Of a stretch of 25,575 bases of DNA, positions 1-7,829 are shown in pieces; position 1 is the first letter of the stretch, and each line of letters opens with the position of its first letter. The stretch is taken from the IMG/VR virus record IMGVR_UViG_3300029448_006689, positions 1-25,575 of that record. One strand, 5' to 3'. The stretch comes from a virus. The notes beneath the pieces were generated by a model. The model was not told where the DNA came from. It made no database searches and saw only the letters and a list, made by a program, of their open reading frames with translations. A program made the translations under genes and the position numbers.

Positions 1-1760
1 CGTAAGTAACCGTATTTACCTGGTATTACTTGTTCTTTTACTATATCTTTTCCAGTGTCATAAAGTTCTTTTTTTGGTTCTCCTTTAAACCATCTTTTTT
101 TACTACGTTTTTCGACTGATGCTGCAGTTTCTTTAAGTATTAGCTCATCTTCTGTAATAGTTTTTACGGTTATTTCATCGGGTGTTGCAAACATATCATA
201 GTTTTCTTTATCATTAACTATTTTTGCTAGTTGAATTAAATATCTTTCATCACCTTCTATTTTACCCTCTGCAAGAGGAGATTGAAGGCTTCCCGGTCTT
301 TCTCTTTCATAAATGTAAGATTTACTTTCAACTGGATAGAATTGTCCTGGCATTATGTGATTATTTATATTTGTTGTTTGTAGTTCAGCATGATTTTTTA
401 TTCTGACACTTTCATATCGACCTGTACCTTTACGCTCTGGTGTTAGTATTTCTTCTATTGACCTAAATTCTGTAAGTATATCAGGATAATCATCAATGTC
501 ATTACGAGGTTTTGTTACCATTGATAAAAACTTTGATAAAATATTATCTTCAAACCATCCCCATCGAACCCACACATTGTTAATGGTTTCATATAGTTTG
601 TCCTCTCTACCTTTCTCCATATCAATCGTTTTGTCTAATAACCATTTATTCTTTTCACCGTAAAAATAATGAACCGGAGAAGTATCACCTAATAAAAGGT
701 CATTACTTGCTGGTTTTTGTGCTTTTTTTACTTTGTCCATTATATAATTATCAAGTTTACTTATCATTAATTTTAAAGATAATGTGGTGTCTAAATCAAC
801 TAATGTATCTTGTCGTTCTGCTTTTGCTTTAGGTGCTTCTGTTTCATCTTCAACACCTTTGTTACCCACTACGTTTGATATTGCTTCGAATACTTCCTCT
901 GTATTTTTATCTACGGATGTGTTATACGCGACACCTGGGTCAAGAGCTACTTCGTTTGGTTCTGGATTGTCGAGTATGCTTGCTCCTACACTTGTTATTA
1001 TGGTTGTACAATCAAACCCACCATCGTCGCGTGTGGTAAATTCAAAGTTTTTAATTATACCAACCATCATATCGAAATCACCATTTTCATCTATAACTTT
1101 GTCTTTATATGATGTGTCGTATGCACTTGCATCTATATATGGTTGATTAAAATTGTCCAGTGATATGAAAGATTGTTGAGCATTAAATTCACTTCCATCA
1201 TAAACCCAACCCCATTCTAATAAAACCGTTTTACCGTGAGCAAGAAAATGCGGCATCAATAGATTTAATTCTTCCCAATCCCAACACGTCCATTGAACGG
1301 TTGCCTCTCGTAAAGCTCTCACCCCACCTTTGAATGAAATGTCAGCTGACTTTACACCAGGCATAGGTCTGTTGTTTGGATTTGAAAACGATTTATTTAC
1401 TCCTGGCAGACCTGCTGCTTCATTGATAATACCTTCCTCATCAAATGGTTCTATATTTTCTCCTGGTAAACCTGCACTTTTATAAGTTCTTGGACCGTAT
1501 ATCTCATCATACCCACCTGGAATATTGTTGTTGTCTTTTAATTTACCACCATGCAACACGACTGGATTTACTTGACCAGAACACATTCGTATAAACGTTG
1601 ACCGAGTTGCCATCTTTCCGTGAGTTAAACCCACGTTAGTATCTTTACTTTTTTGTTTGTTTGTTGAACCAACTTGTTCATTTGGGTCTCTGCCAAGCAC
1701 ACGCATTTTTTCAAATAATCGTCTTTGTATGTTGGCGGCGATTGGTGTTAGATTAATCAT
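1..1760 (-). CDS. Large baseplate-region virion protein, C-terminus beyond window
   Basis: One reading frame runs from an ATG at 1760 to the window edge, about 586 codons without a stop. The protein begins MINLTPIAANIQRR. Around residues 155-190 there is a Trp-rich hydrophobic stretch (QWTCWDWEELNLLMPHF, then LLEWGWVY). The second half is charged and ends in a Lys-rich segment at the window edge. The start codon lies 6 nt after the stop of the gp53/LysM-like gene, so it belongs to the tail/baseplate operon. I do not recognise the family. Its position after the tube initiator and gp53-like gene is where T4-like phages often carry hub or wedge proteins, so a baseplate role is inferred from context only. 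The plus-strand open frames inside it (for example 784-1146) are shadows. Confidence 0.8.
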   Translation of the reverse strand, partial: MINLTPIAANIQRRLFEKMRVLGRDPNEQVGSTNKQKSKDTNVGLTHGKMATRSTFIRMCSGQVNPVVLHGGKLKDNNNIPGGYDEIYGPRTYKSAGLPGENIEPFDEEGIINEAAGLPGVNKSFSNPNNRPMPGVKSADISFKGGVRALREATVQWTCWDWEELNLLMPHFLAHGKTVLLEWGWVYDGSEFNAQQSFISLDNFNQPYIDASAYDTSYKDKVIDENGDFDMMVGIIKNFEFTTRDDGGFDCTTIITSVGASILDNPEPNEVALDPGVAYNTSVDKNTEEVFEAISNVVGNKGVEDETEAPKAKAERQDTLVDLDTTLSLKLMISKLDNYIMDKVKKAQKPASNDLLLGDTSPVHYFYGEKNKWLLDKTIDMEKGREDKLYETINNVWVRWGWFEDNILSKFLSMVTKPRNDIDDYPDILTEFRSIEEILTPERKGTGRYESVRIKNHAELQTTNINNHIMPGQFYPVESKSYIYERERPGSLQSPLAEGKIEGDERYLIQLAKIVNDKENYDMFATPDEITVKTITEDELILKETAASVEKRSKKRWFKGEPKKELYDTGKDIVKEQVIPGKYGYL

Positions 1761-1766
1761 AACTAT

Positions 1767-2060
1767 TTAACCGTTTAGTTGTCGGAATTTCTGTAATATC
1801 TGTTGTACGTTTCCTGGTATTCTAAGTAATTCTTCTGTGCTTACTGCAGTTCTGCCTTTAATTCCATTTGCTTTTGCAATAACCCACCATAACGTAGAAT
1901 CACCATAATATCTGTTTGCTAATAAATCTATTCTATCACCATCTACGGGTCTAACGAATCTATCAGAATCACTAATGGGTATTTCAGGATAATAGGTTGT
2001 AGTATATACCCTTACACCTGATTTATCTAATTTCTGTTTGGTTGAACTATATCTTTTCAT
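1767..2060 (-). CDS. gp53-like / LysM-like baseplate protein
   Basis: This 97-residue protein has the pattern typical of LysM-like phage baseplate proteins: an N-terminal region with VYTTTYYPEIP, then RPVDGDRIDLLANRYYGDST, LWWVIAKANGI and a C-terminal helix. The DGDR...LA..YYGD...WW.IA..N motif is what T4 gp53-type and LysM-containing baseplate proteins share, usually binding neighbouring baseplate or hub subunits rather than peptidoglycan. T4 gp53 is about twice as long, so this is a compact version. The gene begins 4 nt after the stop of the 804-aa baseplate/tube protein and is followed after 6 nt by the large open-ended gene. The family call is good; the exact T4 counterpart is less certain. 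Confidence 0.7.
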   Translation of the reverse strand: MKRYSSTKQKLDKSGVRVYTTTYYPEIPISDSDRFVRPVDGDRIDLLANRYYGDSTLWWVIAKANGIKGRTAVSTEELLRIPGNVQQILQKFRQLNG

Positions 2061-2064
2061 ATTA

Positions 2065-4479
2065 TTAGATTCCTGCCATTGCTAATATATTTTTACTTCG
2101 TTTCGCTAAGTCTTCCTCATCAGTTAAACCTTTGATTCCTGTTAAATCTACTGGTCCATATTTAGTTCGAGCGGTTTTATTAAGTGAACTTATTAAACCT
2201 TTGTCTTTGTCGTAATCAAACTTTTTTTGTAACCAAGGATAATCATAATGTGCTTGGTCTTGTGCAGGTAATTGATTTAGAACAGGAATAAAAGTTACAT
2301 TTGCTTGAATGTATTTAGGTGATTTAGTCCACATTGTTTCCCAAGTTCCGTTATCTTGAACGGTATAAGTTAGGGCTGAAATGTAACCTGGCATTTCTGT
2401 ATACATTTCACCTATTGTTAATTTACTAAAGGGAGCTACCATAAATCCACTTCTCATATCAGGATAAGTAAGTCCTGCTAAATAATTTAATTTTTCCCAT
2501 AATATAGGTAATTCTTCTGCTGACTTTGGATACACATCAAAAGTGAAACTAATAGTTCTGGTTGTTCCCGTGTAAACATATACTTTATCTGGCCTTCCAA
2601 CATACTTTTCTTCTGCGTAATCAGGAGTAAATGAATCTGATATACCACTTAGTATAGCTCTAAATACAATATGATTACCTTTCATATCAACAAATCTAAA
2701 TGGGACAAAATCTAATTCTTCTTCATTTTGTCCGTTGTATTGTGCCTCTTCCCGTGTACCATAAGGAATAAGATTAACTCTGTCTCTACCGACATCAGCA
2801 AAAGCATTTAAATCTTGAGTAACAGCTGTCTTTTTATCATAATCTACAGGAACTTTATCTATATTTACAACTGCATTAATCCCTTTTAGATTTTCTTTTA
2901 TAGCAGTTAATACGTCTGTTGCTTTTTCAGCAAAACCTTGCACTCCCGAGAAGTCGAATGAATTTGAAACACCTGCTCCGAACGAACCTCCTATTCCATT
3001 GAATGGATTTTTTACTTTAGGTAATGAAAAACTCTTACCCAAATTAGGAAGACCTATGTTAATCTTAGGACCTCTTAAATTCCTTAAATATCTTACACCT
3101 CCACCTGCTATCCTTGAAATAGCATCTGCTACTGGAGCTATTTTACTTAACAACTTATCAGTAGGGAAGTCTAATTTTGAATCGACCGTTATATTATATC
3201 TTCTTTGTACATCGGGTGAATTAATATTGATTCCGTTTTGTGACCAATTACTTGGAAACTTTTTTAACACTTCGAGTGGAACACTACCATTTTGTGTTTC
3301 TATTGATAAGTTGTATTTATTAACACTTTTTAGACCTACTTGAGTTAATGCACCAAGGGTAGCATCAAAAGGTTTATTTATACTTAATTGTAAACTACGT
3401 ATACCTGGTTGACTTGCTAAAGATAAAGGATTATACTTCTGTAAATTTACACCTGTTTGTTTGACATCACCAGATTCAGAACCAAATGTTCCTCCTTTAT
3501 AACCCTCACGGAGTGTATTATCTCTGTTGATTTTAGAGAAAGCTTTATTACTATTTAATGCTGCAGGATAAACACCACTGATAGGACCTCTAACTGAACC
3601 TAAATTACCTTGAGGATTTGTTCTTTTCAGTATTCGTTGTTTTTCTAAAAATCCTAAACCTTTAGTTGATGCTAAGAACATTCCCATCCTAAACAAATCA
3701 GTTCCTGCTCTATCGATATATACTGAAGGTTGTCTACCGAGTACAGCACCTCCTAATTCATCTAAAGCATTAACTCCTATTCTAATTACACTTAATGCGC
3801 TTCCTATATTAACTCCTTTTATATCACTTAAAGAACCTGTAAATTTATCCACACCCCATCTATTACCTATATCTCTAACGACAAATGGCTGTTTGAATCC
3901 CAAGCTGAGTGGTCCTGTACCATTAGGTGGACCTTTGATACCCAATCTACCATCAGAATCTAATTGTGAGTAATAACTTGCTAAAGGAAAATTACCAATA
4001 CGTGGTGGTGGATTATTGTGTCGCACTTCTATTGGTGGGTTTTGTCTTAAATTATTGTTTCGTGTTTGTACGTATTTTTGAACGTTTGTATCAATTGGAT
4101 TGAAAGCTCCTGAACTATCTAAAAACACCGTATTAGGTATAGCATCAGGTACGAAAGCATCAAGAGGTGTGGTTGTTGGTCGTTTTGCAAGTGGAGCTGT
4201 AGGTTTGAAGAAACCTATCTCTCTACTAGGTACTTTAGATTTTCTGAGAGCTTGGGTAGCTGCTTGAAAAGTCCTAGTGTCTTGTGTTTTATTGATAAGG
4301 TTGATTTCTCGTAGTTTAGCTGATTGTTGTTCAAGTTTACGTTTAGCGTCAACCCTTTTTTGAGCGTCTAATTGTGCTTGTTTTCTTTGTTGAGCACGTT
4401 GTTTGCTTGCCTCGATTTCAGGGTCTTTAGCTCGTCCTGGTCTCCCTCCTAAATTTGATTTAAAATCTACTACACCCAT
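2065..4479 (-). CDS. Baseplate tail-tube initiator-like protein (T4 gp48/gp54 type), with long N-terminal extension
   Basis: An 804-residue protein. The first ~90 residues are rich in Lys, Arg, Gln and Ala (KQRAQQRKQAQ and similar) and look like a helical or disordered leader. The middle ~450 residues are Gly/Asn/Pro-rich low-complexity sequence without recognisable motifs. The last ~230 residues hold the recognisable part: FVPFRFVDMKG, then RPDKVYVYTGTTRTISFTFDVYP, then ELPILWEKLNYLAGLTYPDM, then a beta-rich ending. This pattern recurs in tube-fold baseplate proteins of T4-like phages (gp48/gp54), which cap the hub and start tube polymerisation. T4 gp48 is much shorter (~360 aa). The ATG shares one base with the upstream tape-measure stop (TAATG), which suggests translational coupling. 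The tube-initiator role is inferred from the C-terminal pattern and gene order. Confidence 0.6.
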   Translation of the reverse strand: MGVVDFKSNLGGRPGRAKDPEIEASKQRAQQRKQAQLDAQKRVDAKRKLEQQSAKLREINLINKTQDTRTFQAATQALRKSKVPSREIGFFKPTAPLAKRPTTTPLDAFVPDAIPNTVFLDSSGAFNPIDTNVQKYVQTRNNNLRQNPPIEVRHNNPPPRIGNFPLASYYSQLDSDGRLGIKGPPNGTGPLSLGFKQPFVVRDIGNRWGVDKFTGSLSDIKGVNIGSALSVIRIGVNALDELGGAVLGRQPSVYIDRAGTDLFRMGMFLASTKGLGFLEKQRILKRTNPQGNLGSVRGPISGVYPAALNSNKAFSKINRDNTLREGYKGGTFGSESGDVKQTGVNLQKYNPLSLASQPGIRSLQLSINKPFDATLGALTQVGLKSVNKYNLSIETQNGSVPLEVLKKFPSNWSQNGININSPDVQRRYNITVDSKLDFPTDKLLSKIAPVADAISRIAGGGVRYLRNLRGPKINIGLPNLGKSFSLPKVKNPFNGIGGSFGAGVSNSFDFSGVQGFAEKATDVLTAIKENLKGINAVVNIDKVPVDYDKKTAVTQDLNAFADVGRDRVNLIPYGTREEAQYNGQNEEELDFVPFRFVDMKGNHIVFRAILSGISDSFTPDYAEEKYVGRPDKVYVYTGTTRTISFTFDVYPKSAEELPILWEKLNYLAGLTYPDMRSGFMVAPFSKLTIGEMYTEMPGYISALTYTVQDNGTWETMWTKSPKYIQANVTFIPVLNQLPAQDQAHYDYPWLQKKFDYDKDKGLISSLNKTARTKYGPVDLTGIKGLTDEEDLAKRSKNILAMAGI

Positions 4480-5717
4480 TATATAGCTCTCGCAATCTTA
4501 TTATTAGAATCTCTAATGTTTTCTAATACAGATAATGATTGGTCATTCGTAGCTCCAGCAACTGCTCCAGGAGCTCCTGCTACGTTATTTCTCACAAGTC
4601 TTGATAATTGTTCCACATTCACACCAACACTATCTGCTAAAGCTTTTCTCTGTATAACATTTAATCTGTTAAACTCTACCTCACCACCTACTTGTTTCAA
4701 TATCTCTCTCATCACACCTTCTTGGTCACCTGTTATGGCTAATTGACGAGCTCTATCAAGATTGATTTGTCTACCGAGCAGTAATGAAGCTTGTAATTGA
4801 TTCTCGATAGAGGATTCAAAGTTTAATAACGATTCTGAAATACTTTCAACTGCACTTAACTCTAATCCTAATTTTCTTGCGGCTATACTTGCATTAAGTA
4901 TATTCATTCCACCATCTTTAGCAAACTTAGCAAAAAACTGAGCATTATCAGCTATGTCTTGCATCACGAGAGCTGGAGCTACACCTGCTTGACCTGCTAA
5001 AGCAGCATTTGTTTGTATTTGATTCAACAATACATCTCTACTTGCAGATGAAACTGATTCCATCACAGAAAGTGTTTTTGATAATTGAGATGCTGTTTGA
5101 CCGGTTGAGGCTGCTGTCCTTGCAAAGTTTAAACTAAGATTTACTGATTCTTGTACACTAGCTCCTAAATCTTGTCTTATAGCGGCTTGAGCTGCTGTAA
5201 TATCCTCTATAGATAATCCGAAACCTTTGGCGACTTCACCCAATACTTTGTTTTGAGCAGTTATAGCAACAGCTTGTGTATATGAGATACCTAATTCTTT
5301 CCTTGTATCAGTAACTGCTTTTTGAATATTTAAAAATGCTTTTCCAATTGCTACACCTATAGCTATCAAACCAACACCTGAAGTAGCCATCAATTTTAAA
5401 TTACCTAGAGTTTTCTTAGCACCAGCTGCCATACTAAAGAATCCAGGTGCTGTTTCCATAATTGCATCTCTCACATTTTCACCAGCTTCTAATTGGTCGA
5501 GTAAAATTTTGACTTGGTCTTTAGATTGTCCAGCTTGAAGTTTACCATCTTCAGTAATAGTTTTTGAAACTTTAGCTAAATCTTCAGTTACTCCAAGTAA
5601 TTTGTTAATTGCTCCAAAGTTTTCTTTACCAAGTTGTACTAATTTCTCCTCAAGACTTACTATTGATTCTAAGTCCTCTGCTTGGCCTTTATATGGTCTG
5701 CCTCTTTTTACGGCCAT
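4479..5717 (-). CDS. Putative tape measure protein
   Basis: A 412-residue, almost entirely helical and Ala/Gln/Ser-rich protein. A basic N-terminus (MAVKRGRPYKG) is followed by heptad-like helices, then a hydrophobic stretch around residues 110-130 (SGVGLIAIGVAIGKAFLNI), then long amphipathic helices to the C-terminus. This composition and the position after a frameshifted tail chaperone and before the tube initiator are the classic setting of a tail tape measure, which fixes tail length and leaves with the genome (T4 gp29 role). It is short compared with T4 gp29 (~590 aa), which would imply a shorter tail. The start is supported by AAAGGAT just upstream of ATG. The downstream gene starts inside its stop codon. 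No family-specific motif is visible, so the call rests on composition and synteny. Confidence 0.6.
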   Translation of the reverse strand: MAVKRGRPYKGQAEDLESIVSLEEKLVQLGKENFGAINKLLGVTEDLAKVSKTITEDGKLQAGQSKDQVKILLDQLEAGENVRDAIMETAPGFFSMAAGAKKTLGNLKLMATSGVGLIAIGVAIGKAFLNIQKAVTDTRKELGISYTQAVAITAQNKVLGEVAKGFGLSIEDITAAQAAIRQDLGASVQESVNLSLNFARTAASTGQTASQLSKTLSVMESVSSASRDVLLNQIQTNAALAGQAGVAPALVMQDIADNAQFFAKFAKDGGMNILNASIAARKLGLELSAVESISESLLNFESSIENQLQASLLLGRQINLDRARQLAITGDQEGVMREILKQVGGEVEFNRLNVIQRKALADSVGVNVEQLSRLVRNNVAGAPGAVAGATNDQSLSVLENIRDSNNKIARAI

Positions 5718-5738
5718 TTTATATCCTTTTAGATTTTA

Positions 5739-5969
5739 TTAAAATCCTGACACTCCAGGGTAACGTTTTTGTAATTCTTTTTTATTTTTTTTGATGTAAG
5801 ATTCTATGTCCTTACGTTGTTTTTCTAGGTCTTTGACTTTTTTTGCAAACTGAGGGTCTTTTGCAGATAAATCGTTTATTGCTTTAGATTTAATTTTTTT
5901 TCCAACAGAACCAAAAATAGCTCCAACAAATTTATCTATCAAACTCTCTTTTACTATAAATTTAGGCAT
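5739..5969 (-). CDS. Small Lys-rich coiled-coil protein between chaperone and tape measure
   Basis: A 76-residue protein, very basic (about a quarter Lys), starting MPKFIVKESLIDKFVG. A short hydrophobic patch (VGAIFGSVG) at residues 15-23 is followed by a long charged helix with coiled-coil character (KKVKDLEKQRKDIESYIKK). A good ribosome binding site (CGGAG, 7 nt from ATG) supports the start. The leader carries a TGATATTTAT motif (6008-6017) also found before the tube and glycosyltransferase genes. I do not recognise the family. Its position between chaperone and tape measure suggests a role in tail assembly, but nothing in the sequence proves it. Confidence 0.7.
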   Translation of the reverse strand: MPKFIVKESLIDKFVGAIFGSVGKKIKSKAINDLSAKDPQFAKKVKDLEKQRKDIESYIKKNKKELQKRYPGVSGF

Positions 5970-6007
5970 TAAAGTCTCCGAATAATATTAAGTATTATAA
6001 CTCAATA

Positions 6008-6017
6008 ATAAATATCA
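6008..6017 (-). promoter_or_regulatory. TGATATTTAT motif in leader of 76-aa gene
   Basis: The coding strand reads CTGATATTTATTATTGAG, 38 nt before the ATG of the 76-aa protein and 13 nt after the stop of the frameshift extension. It is identical over 10 nt to the motifs at 7733-7742 and 24791-24800. A weak AT-only inverted repeat (ATAATA-TTAAG-TATTAT, 5982-5998) lies between it and the start codon. Confidence 0.3.
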
Positions 6018-6030
6018 GATATACGAAAAA

Positions 6031-6240
6031 TTACTTTGTAACTGATGGATTATGTTTATTGAGTTCTTTTTGTAAATCTTCTGCTTCTTTCTTGTAGAAA
6101 GTCTGTAATCGTTTTAGGTAAAACGTGCGAAGATATATGGGTAGGTCGTATGCTTCTCTAAAAGTGAAACCACCTTTAGAATGTAGTATTAATTGAAATA
6201 TCTCTTCGTGTATTCGAAGTTTGTATTCAGGCGGAAGGCC
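6031..6240 (-). CDS. Frameshift extension of the gp26-like tail chaperone
   Basis: A 69-codon coding segment (GLPPEYKLR ... HNPSVTK) follows the gp26-like gene in a different frame. Its frame opens after a TAA just upstream (6258-6256) and contains no ATG, GTG or TTG anywhere, so it cannot easily be started on its own. The upstream gene's frame runs through CGA-TTT-TTT-TGG; shifting +1 or -2 on this run joins the two into a protein of about 311-312 residues. The segment looks real: HSKGGFTFREAYDLPIYLRTFY followed by a charged helix is compact and patterned like the C-terminal extensions of phage tail assembly chaperones. Frameshifted chaperones (lambda gpG/gpGT, Mu with -2) typically sit just before the tape measure, as here. 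A homopolymer sequencing error would give the same picture and simply mean one fused gene. Confidence 0.7.
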   Translation of the reverse strand, partial: GLPPEYKLRIHEEIFQLILHSKGGFTFREAYDLPIYLRTFYLKRLQTFYKKEAEDLQKELNKHNPSVTK

Positions 6241-6967
6241 AAAAAAATCGTACGGTTACAGGAACCGTAATCACCTGTTCCTTTCCAGTTGAATCTGTGA
6301 TTGTTGTACTCATATCTATATCAGGTGTGATTGATGATAAGTATTTTCTAAATTCTAATGAATCAACTGATAAAAACTCATTTTCTACAAAATTATTTAT
6401 ATATGACGGTTCTGATTTACCATCAACTGAAAGTATCATATGCTTTAATCTTGTAGTAAGTTCGAAACCTTGTTCTTTCGAGATTTTTTCTCTGGCTTTT
6501 ATCTCTTCATCAATTTGTTTTTCATCAGTTCCTGTTAATAACTTGAAAGTTACTTCTCTTTTTGAATTAGGTAATGTGTATTCAAATTGATTTTTACCTT
6601 TAGGATATTTAGAAAAATCCAAATCAACTGGTTCGAGTGTTGATAAGTCAATAGATTGTTCTTCATCAGTATACGTAAATTGATAATCTTTACCATAACC
6701 AAGGATACGTGCTGCAACCATAATTGCATTTTTATCACCGATTAACATATCATCTACTTTAACTGATTTATCTACAATTAAAGATTGTAATAGTTTTTCG
6801 ATAACCGTACCTTGTTGTATTAGATTTTGAGAAGTAAGAATATCTTCTTCTTTTGCTGTCATATACTTTATCTCTACTTTACCACTTGATAAAGGGTGTC
6901 CTTGCACGTAAAAATGTCCCTTTGACGGTAAATCAACGATTTCCGTAGGGAATTTGTATTCTGCCAT
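6227..6967 (-). CDS. T4 gp26-like baseplate hub assembly / tail assembly chaperone
   Basis: A 246-residue protein with the pattern of the T4 gp26-type baseplate family (T4_baseplate): an N-terminal LPSKGHFYVQGHPL segment, then the hallmark MTAKEEDILTSQNLIQQGTVIEKLLQSLI at about residues 36-65, then DKNAIMVAARILGYGKDY and a charged helical region. Length is in the normal range (T4 gp26 208 aa, gp51 249 aa). These proteins are needed for hub and tail assembly and are not always present in the mature virion. It sits upstream of the tape measure and ends in FFWPSA with TGA, but a shift on the T7 run gives a longer form (see 6031-6240). The start is supported by AAGGAA, 5 nt before ATG. Plus-strand frames here are shadows. 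Confidence 0.75.
   Translation of the reverse strand: MAEYKFPTEIVDLPSKGHFYVQGHPLSSGKVEIKYMTAKEEDILTSQNLIQQGTVIEKLLQSLIVDKSVKVDDMLIGDKNAIMVAARILGYGKDYQFTYTDEEQSIDLSTLEPVDLDFSKYPKGKNQFEYTLPNSKREVTFKLLTGTDEKQIDEEIKAREKISKEQGFELTTRLKHMILSVDGKSEPSYINNFVENEFLSVDSLEFRKYLSSITPDIDMSTTITDSTGKEQVITVPVTVRFFWPSA
6241..6250 (-). other. Candidate programmed frameshift site (CGA TTT TTT TGG)
   Basis: Seven consecutive T on the coding strand near the end of the gp26-like gene, just before the point where the downstream frame becomes the conserved-looking one. A Phe-tRNA in the P site on TTT can re-pair with TTT after either a +1 or a -2 slip, and both lead into GGC CTT CCG. The zero-frame stop TGA (6229-6227) is only four codons after the second TTT. 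I did not find a convincing stem-loop immediately downstream by eye. Confidence 0.55.
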
Positions 6968-7033
6968 TATTTTTCCTTATGAATATTTTTAATAACCAAT
7001 AATAATTATAACCTTTTAGGTCTAAATAACATT

Positions 7034-7192
7034 TTATTTTTTTGCTGATGGCATCAATTTTTCTTTGATGGGTTTCAATACAGCGTCAAACAAAATATCA
7101 TCGTATTTAGTTGGTGTAAGTTTAACAATCTTTTCGATTGCGTAGAATGCTACTAAAACATACTCCCAATTTTGTGCTAACCATTCACTCAT
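7034..7192 (-). CDS. 52-aa protein with one hydrophobic segment, downstream of tube gene
   Basis: A short gene below usual length cut-offs. ATG at 7192 is preceded by a perfect AGGAG 7 nt upstream (ctaataggagttaaaa), and the frame runs 52 codons to TAA. The protein starts MSEWLAQNWEYVLVAFYAIEKI and continues with KYDDILFDAVLKPIKEKL. Residues ~9-21 form a short hydrophobic helix with aromatic residues, followed by a charged amphipathic helix. It starts 12 nt after the tube stop codon, so it is co-transcribed with the tube. Such small one-helix proteins occur in tail operons and can be membrane-associated (holin-like or assembly factors). No function can be assigned here. Confidence 0.7.
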   Translation of the reverse strand: MSEWLAQNWEYVLVAFYAIEKIVKLTPTKYDDILFDAVLKPIKEKLMPSAKK

Positions 7193-7204
7193 TTTTAACT
7201 CCTA

Positions 7205-7690
7205 TTAGAATTGTAAGATTGCGTAATCATATTTAAGTGTTAGTGTAATTTCAGCTGGGTCACTTGTTGCGTAATCCATATCACCGAAATTAGCATTTTC
7301 TATATATGTACCTTTTAATGTCCATTCTTCGACTTTATCACCGACTGGACCTAACATATTAAAAGTTACATCTTTTTTATAAAAATCTGAATAACCATCA
7401 CGTCCAGTTACGGATTCGTGTGATTGTCTAATCCATTCCATAACTGCTTGAGCTGCTGAAGGGACAACTGGGTCGTAAAGCATAATATCAATAGGTTGCC
7501 ATGCTCCTTTACCCTTAATATATCTTTTCACGTTTATGTGGTCTAAAACAATTTCCTCAAACTGAATCTGTGGTCTGTTTGCTGCTTTAATTAAATAAGC
7601 AGGTACACCTTCAATATACATAATAAACCGATTTTTTGTTTTCGGTTCAAATGGTGTAAACATAATTTCTGAAGGGTCTAATGTAGCCAT
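7205..7690 (-). CDS. gp19: Tail tube protein (T4 gp19-like)
   Basis: A 161-residue protein, essentially the length of T4 gp19 (163 aa). It has the expected tube-protein pattern: FEPKTKNRFIMYIEGVPAY near the N-terminus, RPQIQFEEIVLDHINVKRYIKGK, AWQPIDIMLYDPV, VMEWIRQSHE, VEEWTLKGTYIENANFGDM, and a closing beta strand ITLTLKYDYAILQF. Tube subunits polymerise as hexameric rings on the tube initiator and form the channel for DNA. The start is supported by TTTAGGAG 8 nt before ATG. It lies downstream of a strong terminator after the sheath gene, so it probably has its own promoter; the 139-nt leader contains the TGATATTTAT motif. Confidence 0.92.
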   Translation of the reverse strand: MATLDPSEIMFTPFEPKTKNRFIMYIEGVPAYLIKAANRPQIQFEEIVLDHINVKRYIKGKGAWQPIDIMLYDPVVPSAAQAVMEWIRQSHESVTGRDGYSDFYKKDVTFNMLGPVGDKVEEWTLKGTYIENANFGDMDYATSDPAEITLTLKYDYAILQF

Positions 7691-7732
7691 TCTTTATTCT
7701 CCTAAAAAAAAGTCTTTTATTCGTACTCATAA

Positions 7733-7742
7733 ATAAATATCA
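7733..7742 (-). promoter_or_regulatory. TGATATTTAT motif in tube-gene leader
   Basis: On the coding strand the leader reads TTGATATTTATTTATGAG, 42 nt before the tube ATG and just after the sheath terminator. The same 10-mer occurs before the 76-aa protein (6008-6017) and before the glycosyltransferase gene (24791-24800). Since transcription should restart after the terminator, this is a reasonable promoter candidate, but it is not the T4 late consensus on this strand. Confidence 0.35.
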
Positions 7743-7760
7743 ATTAAACAAATTTTAAGT

Positions 7761-7791
7761 AAAAAACAAAAAACCCCAACCGAAATTGGGG
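7761..7791 (-). terminator. Rho-independent terminator after the sheath gene
   Basis: On the coding strand CCCCAA-TTTCGG-TTGGGG forms a 6-bp stem (plus-strand arms 7786-7791 and 7774-7779), followed immediately by TTTTTTGTTTTTT. It begins 38 nt after the sheath stop codon. The GC-rich stem stands out in this AT-rich sequence. It would separate sheath from tube transcription. Confidence 0.9.
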
Positions 7792-7829
7792 CTTTTCATT
7801 ATACGTTACATCTATTTTATAAGTAAAAC

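Noticed and set aside
784-1146. Plus-strand open frame of 120 codons (and others at 224-406, 2999-3343, 4516-4746, 8842-9252, 15008-15223)
   Set aside because: Each lies fully inside a convincing minus-strand gene, has no ribosome binding site and gives a protein without patterns.
6968-7033. Promoter or terminator in the 66-nt gap before the gp26-like gene
   Set aside because: Only weak AT-rich sequence and a short ACCT-AAA-AGGT repeat; nothing convincing.
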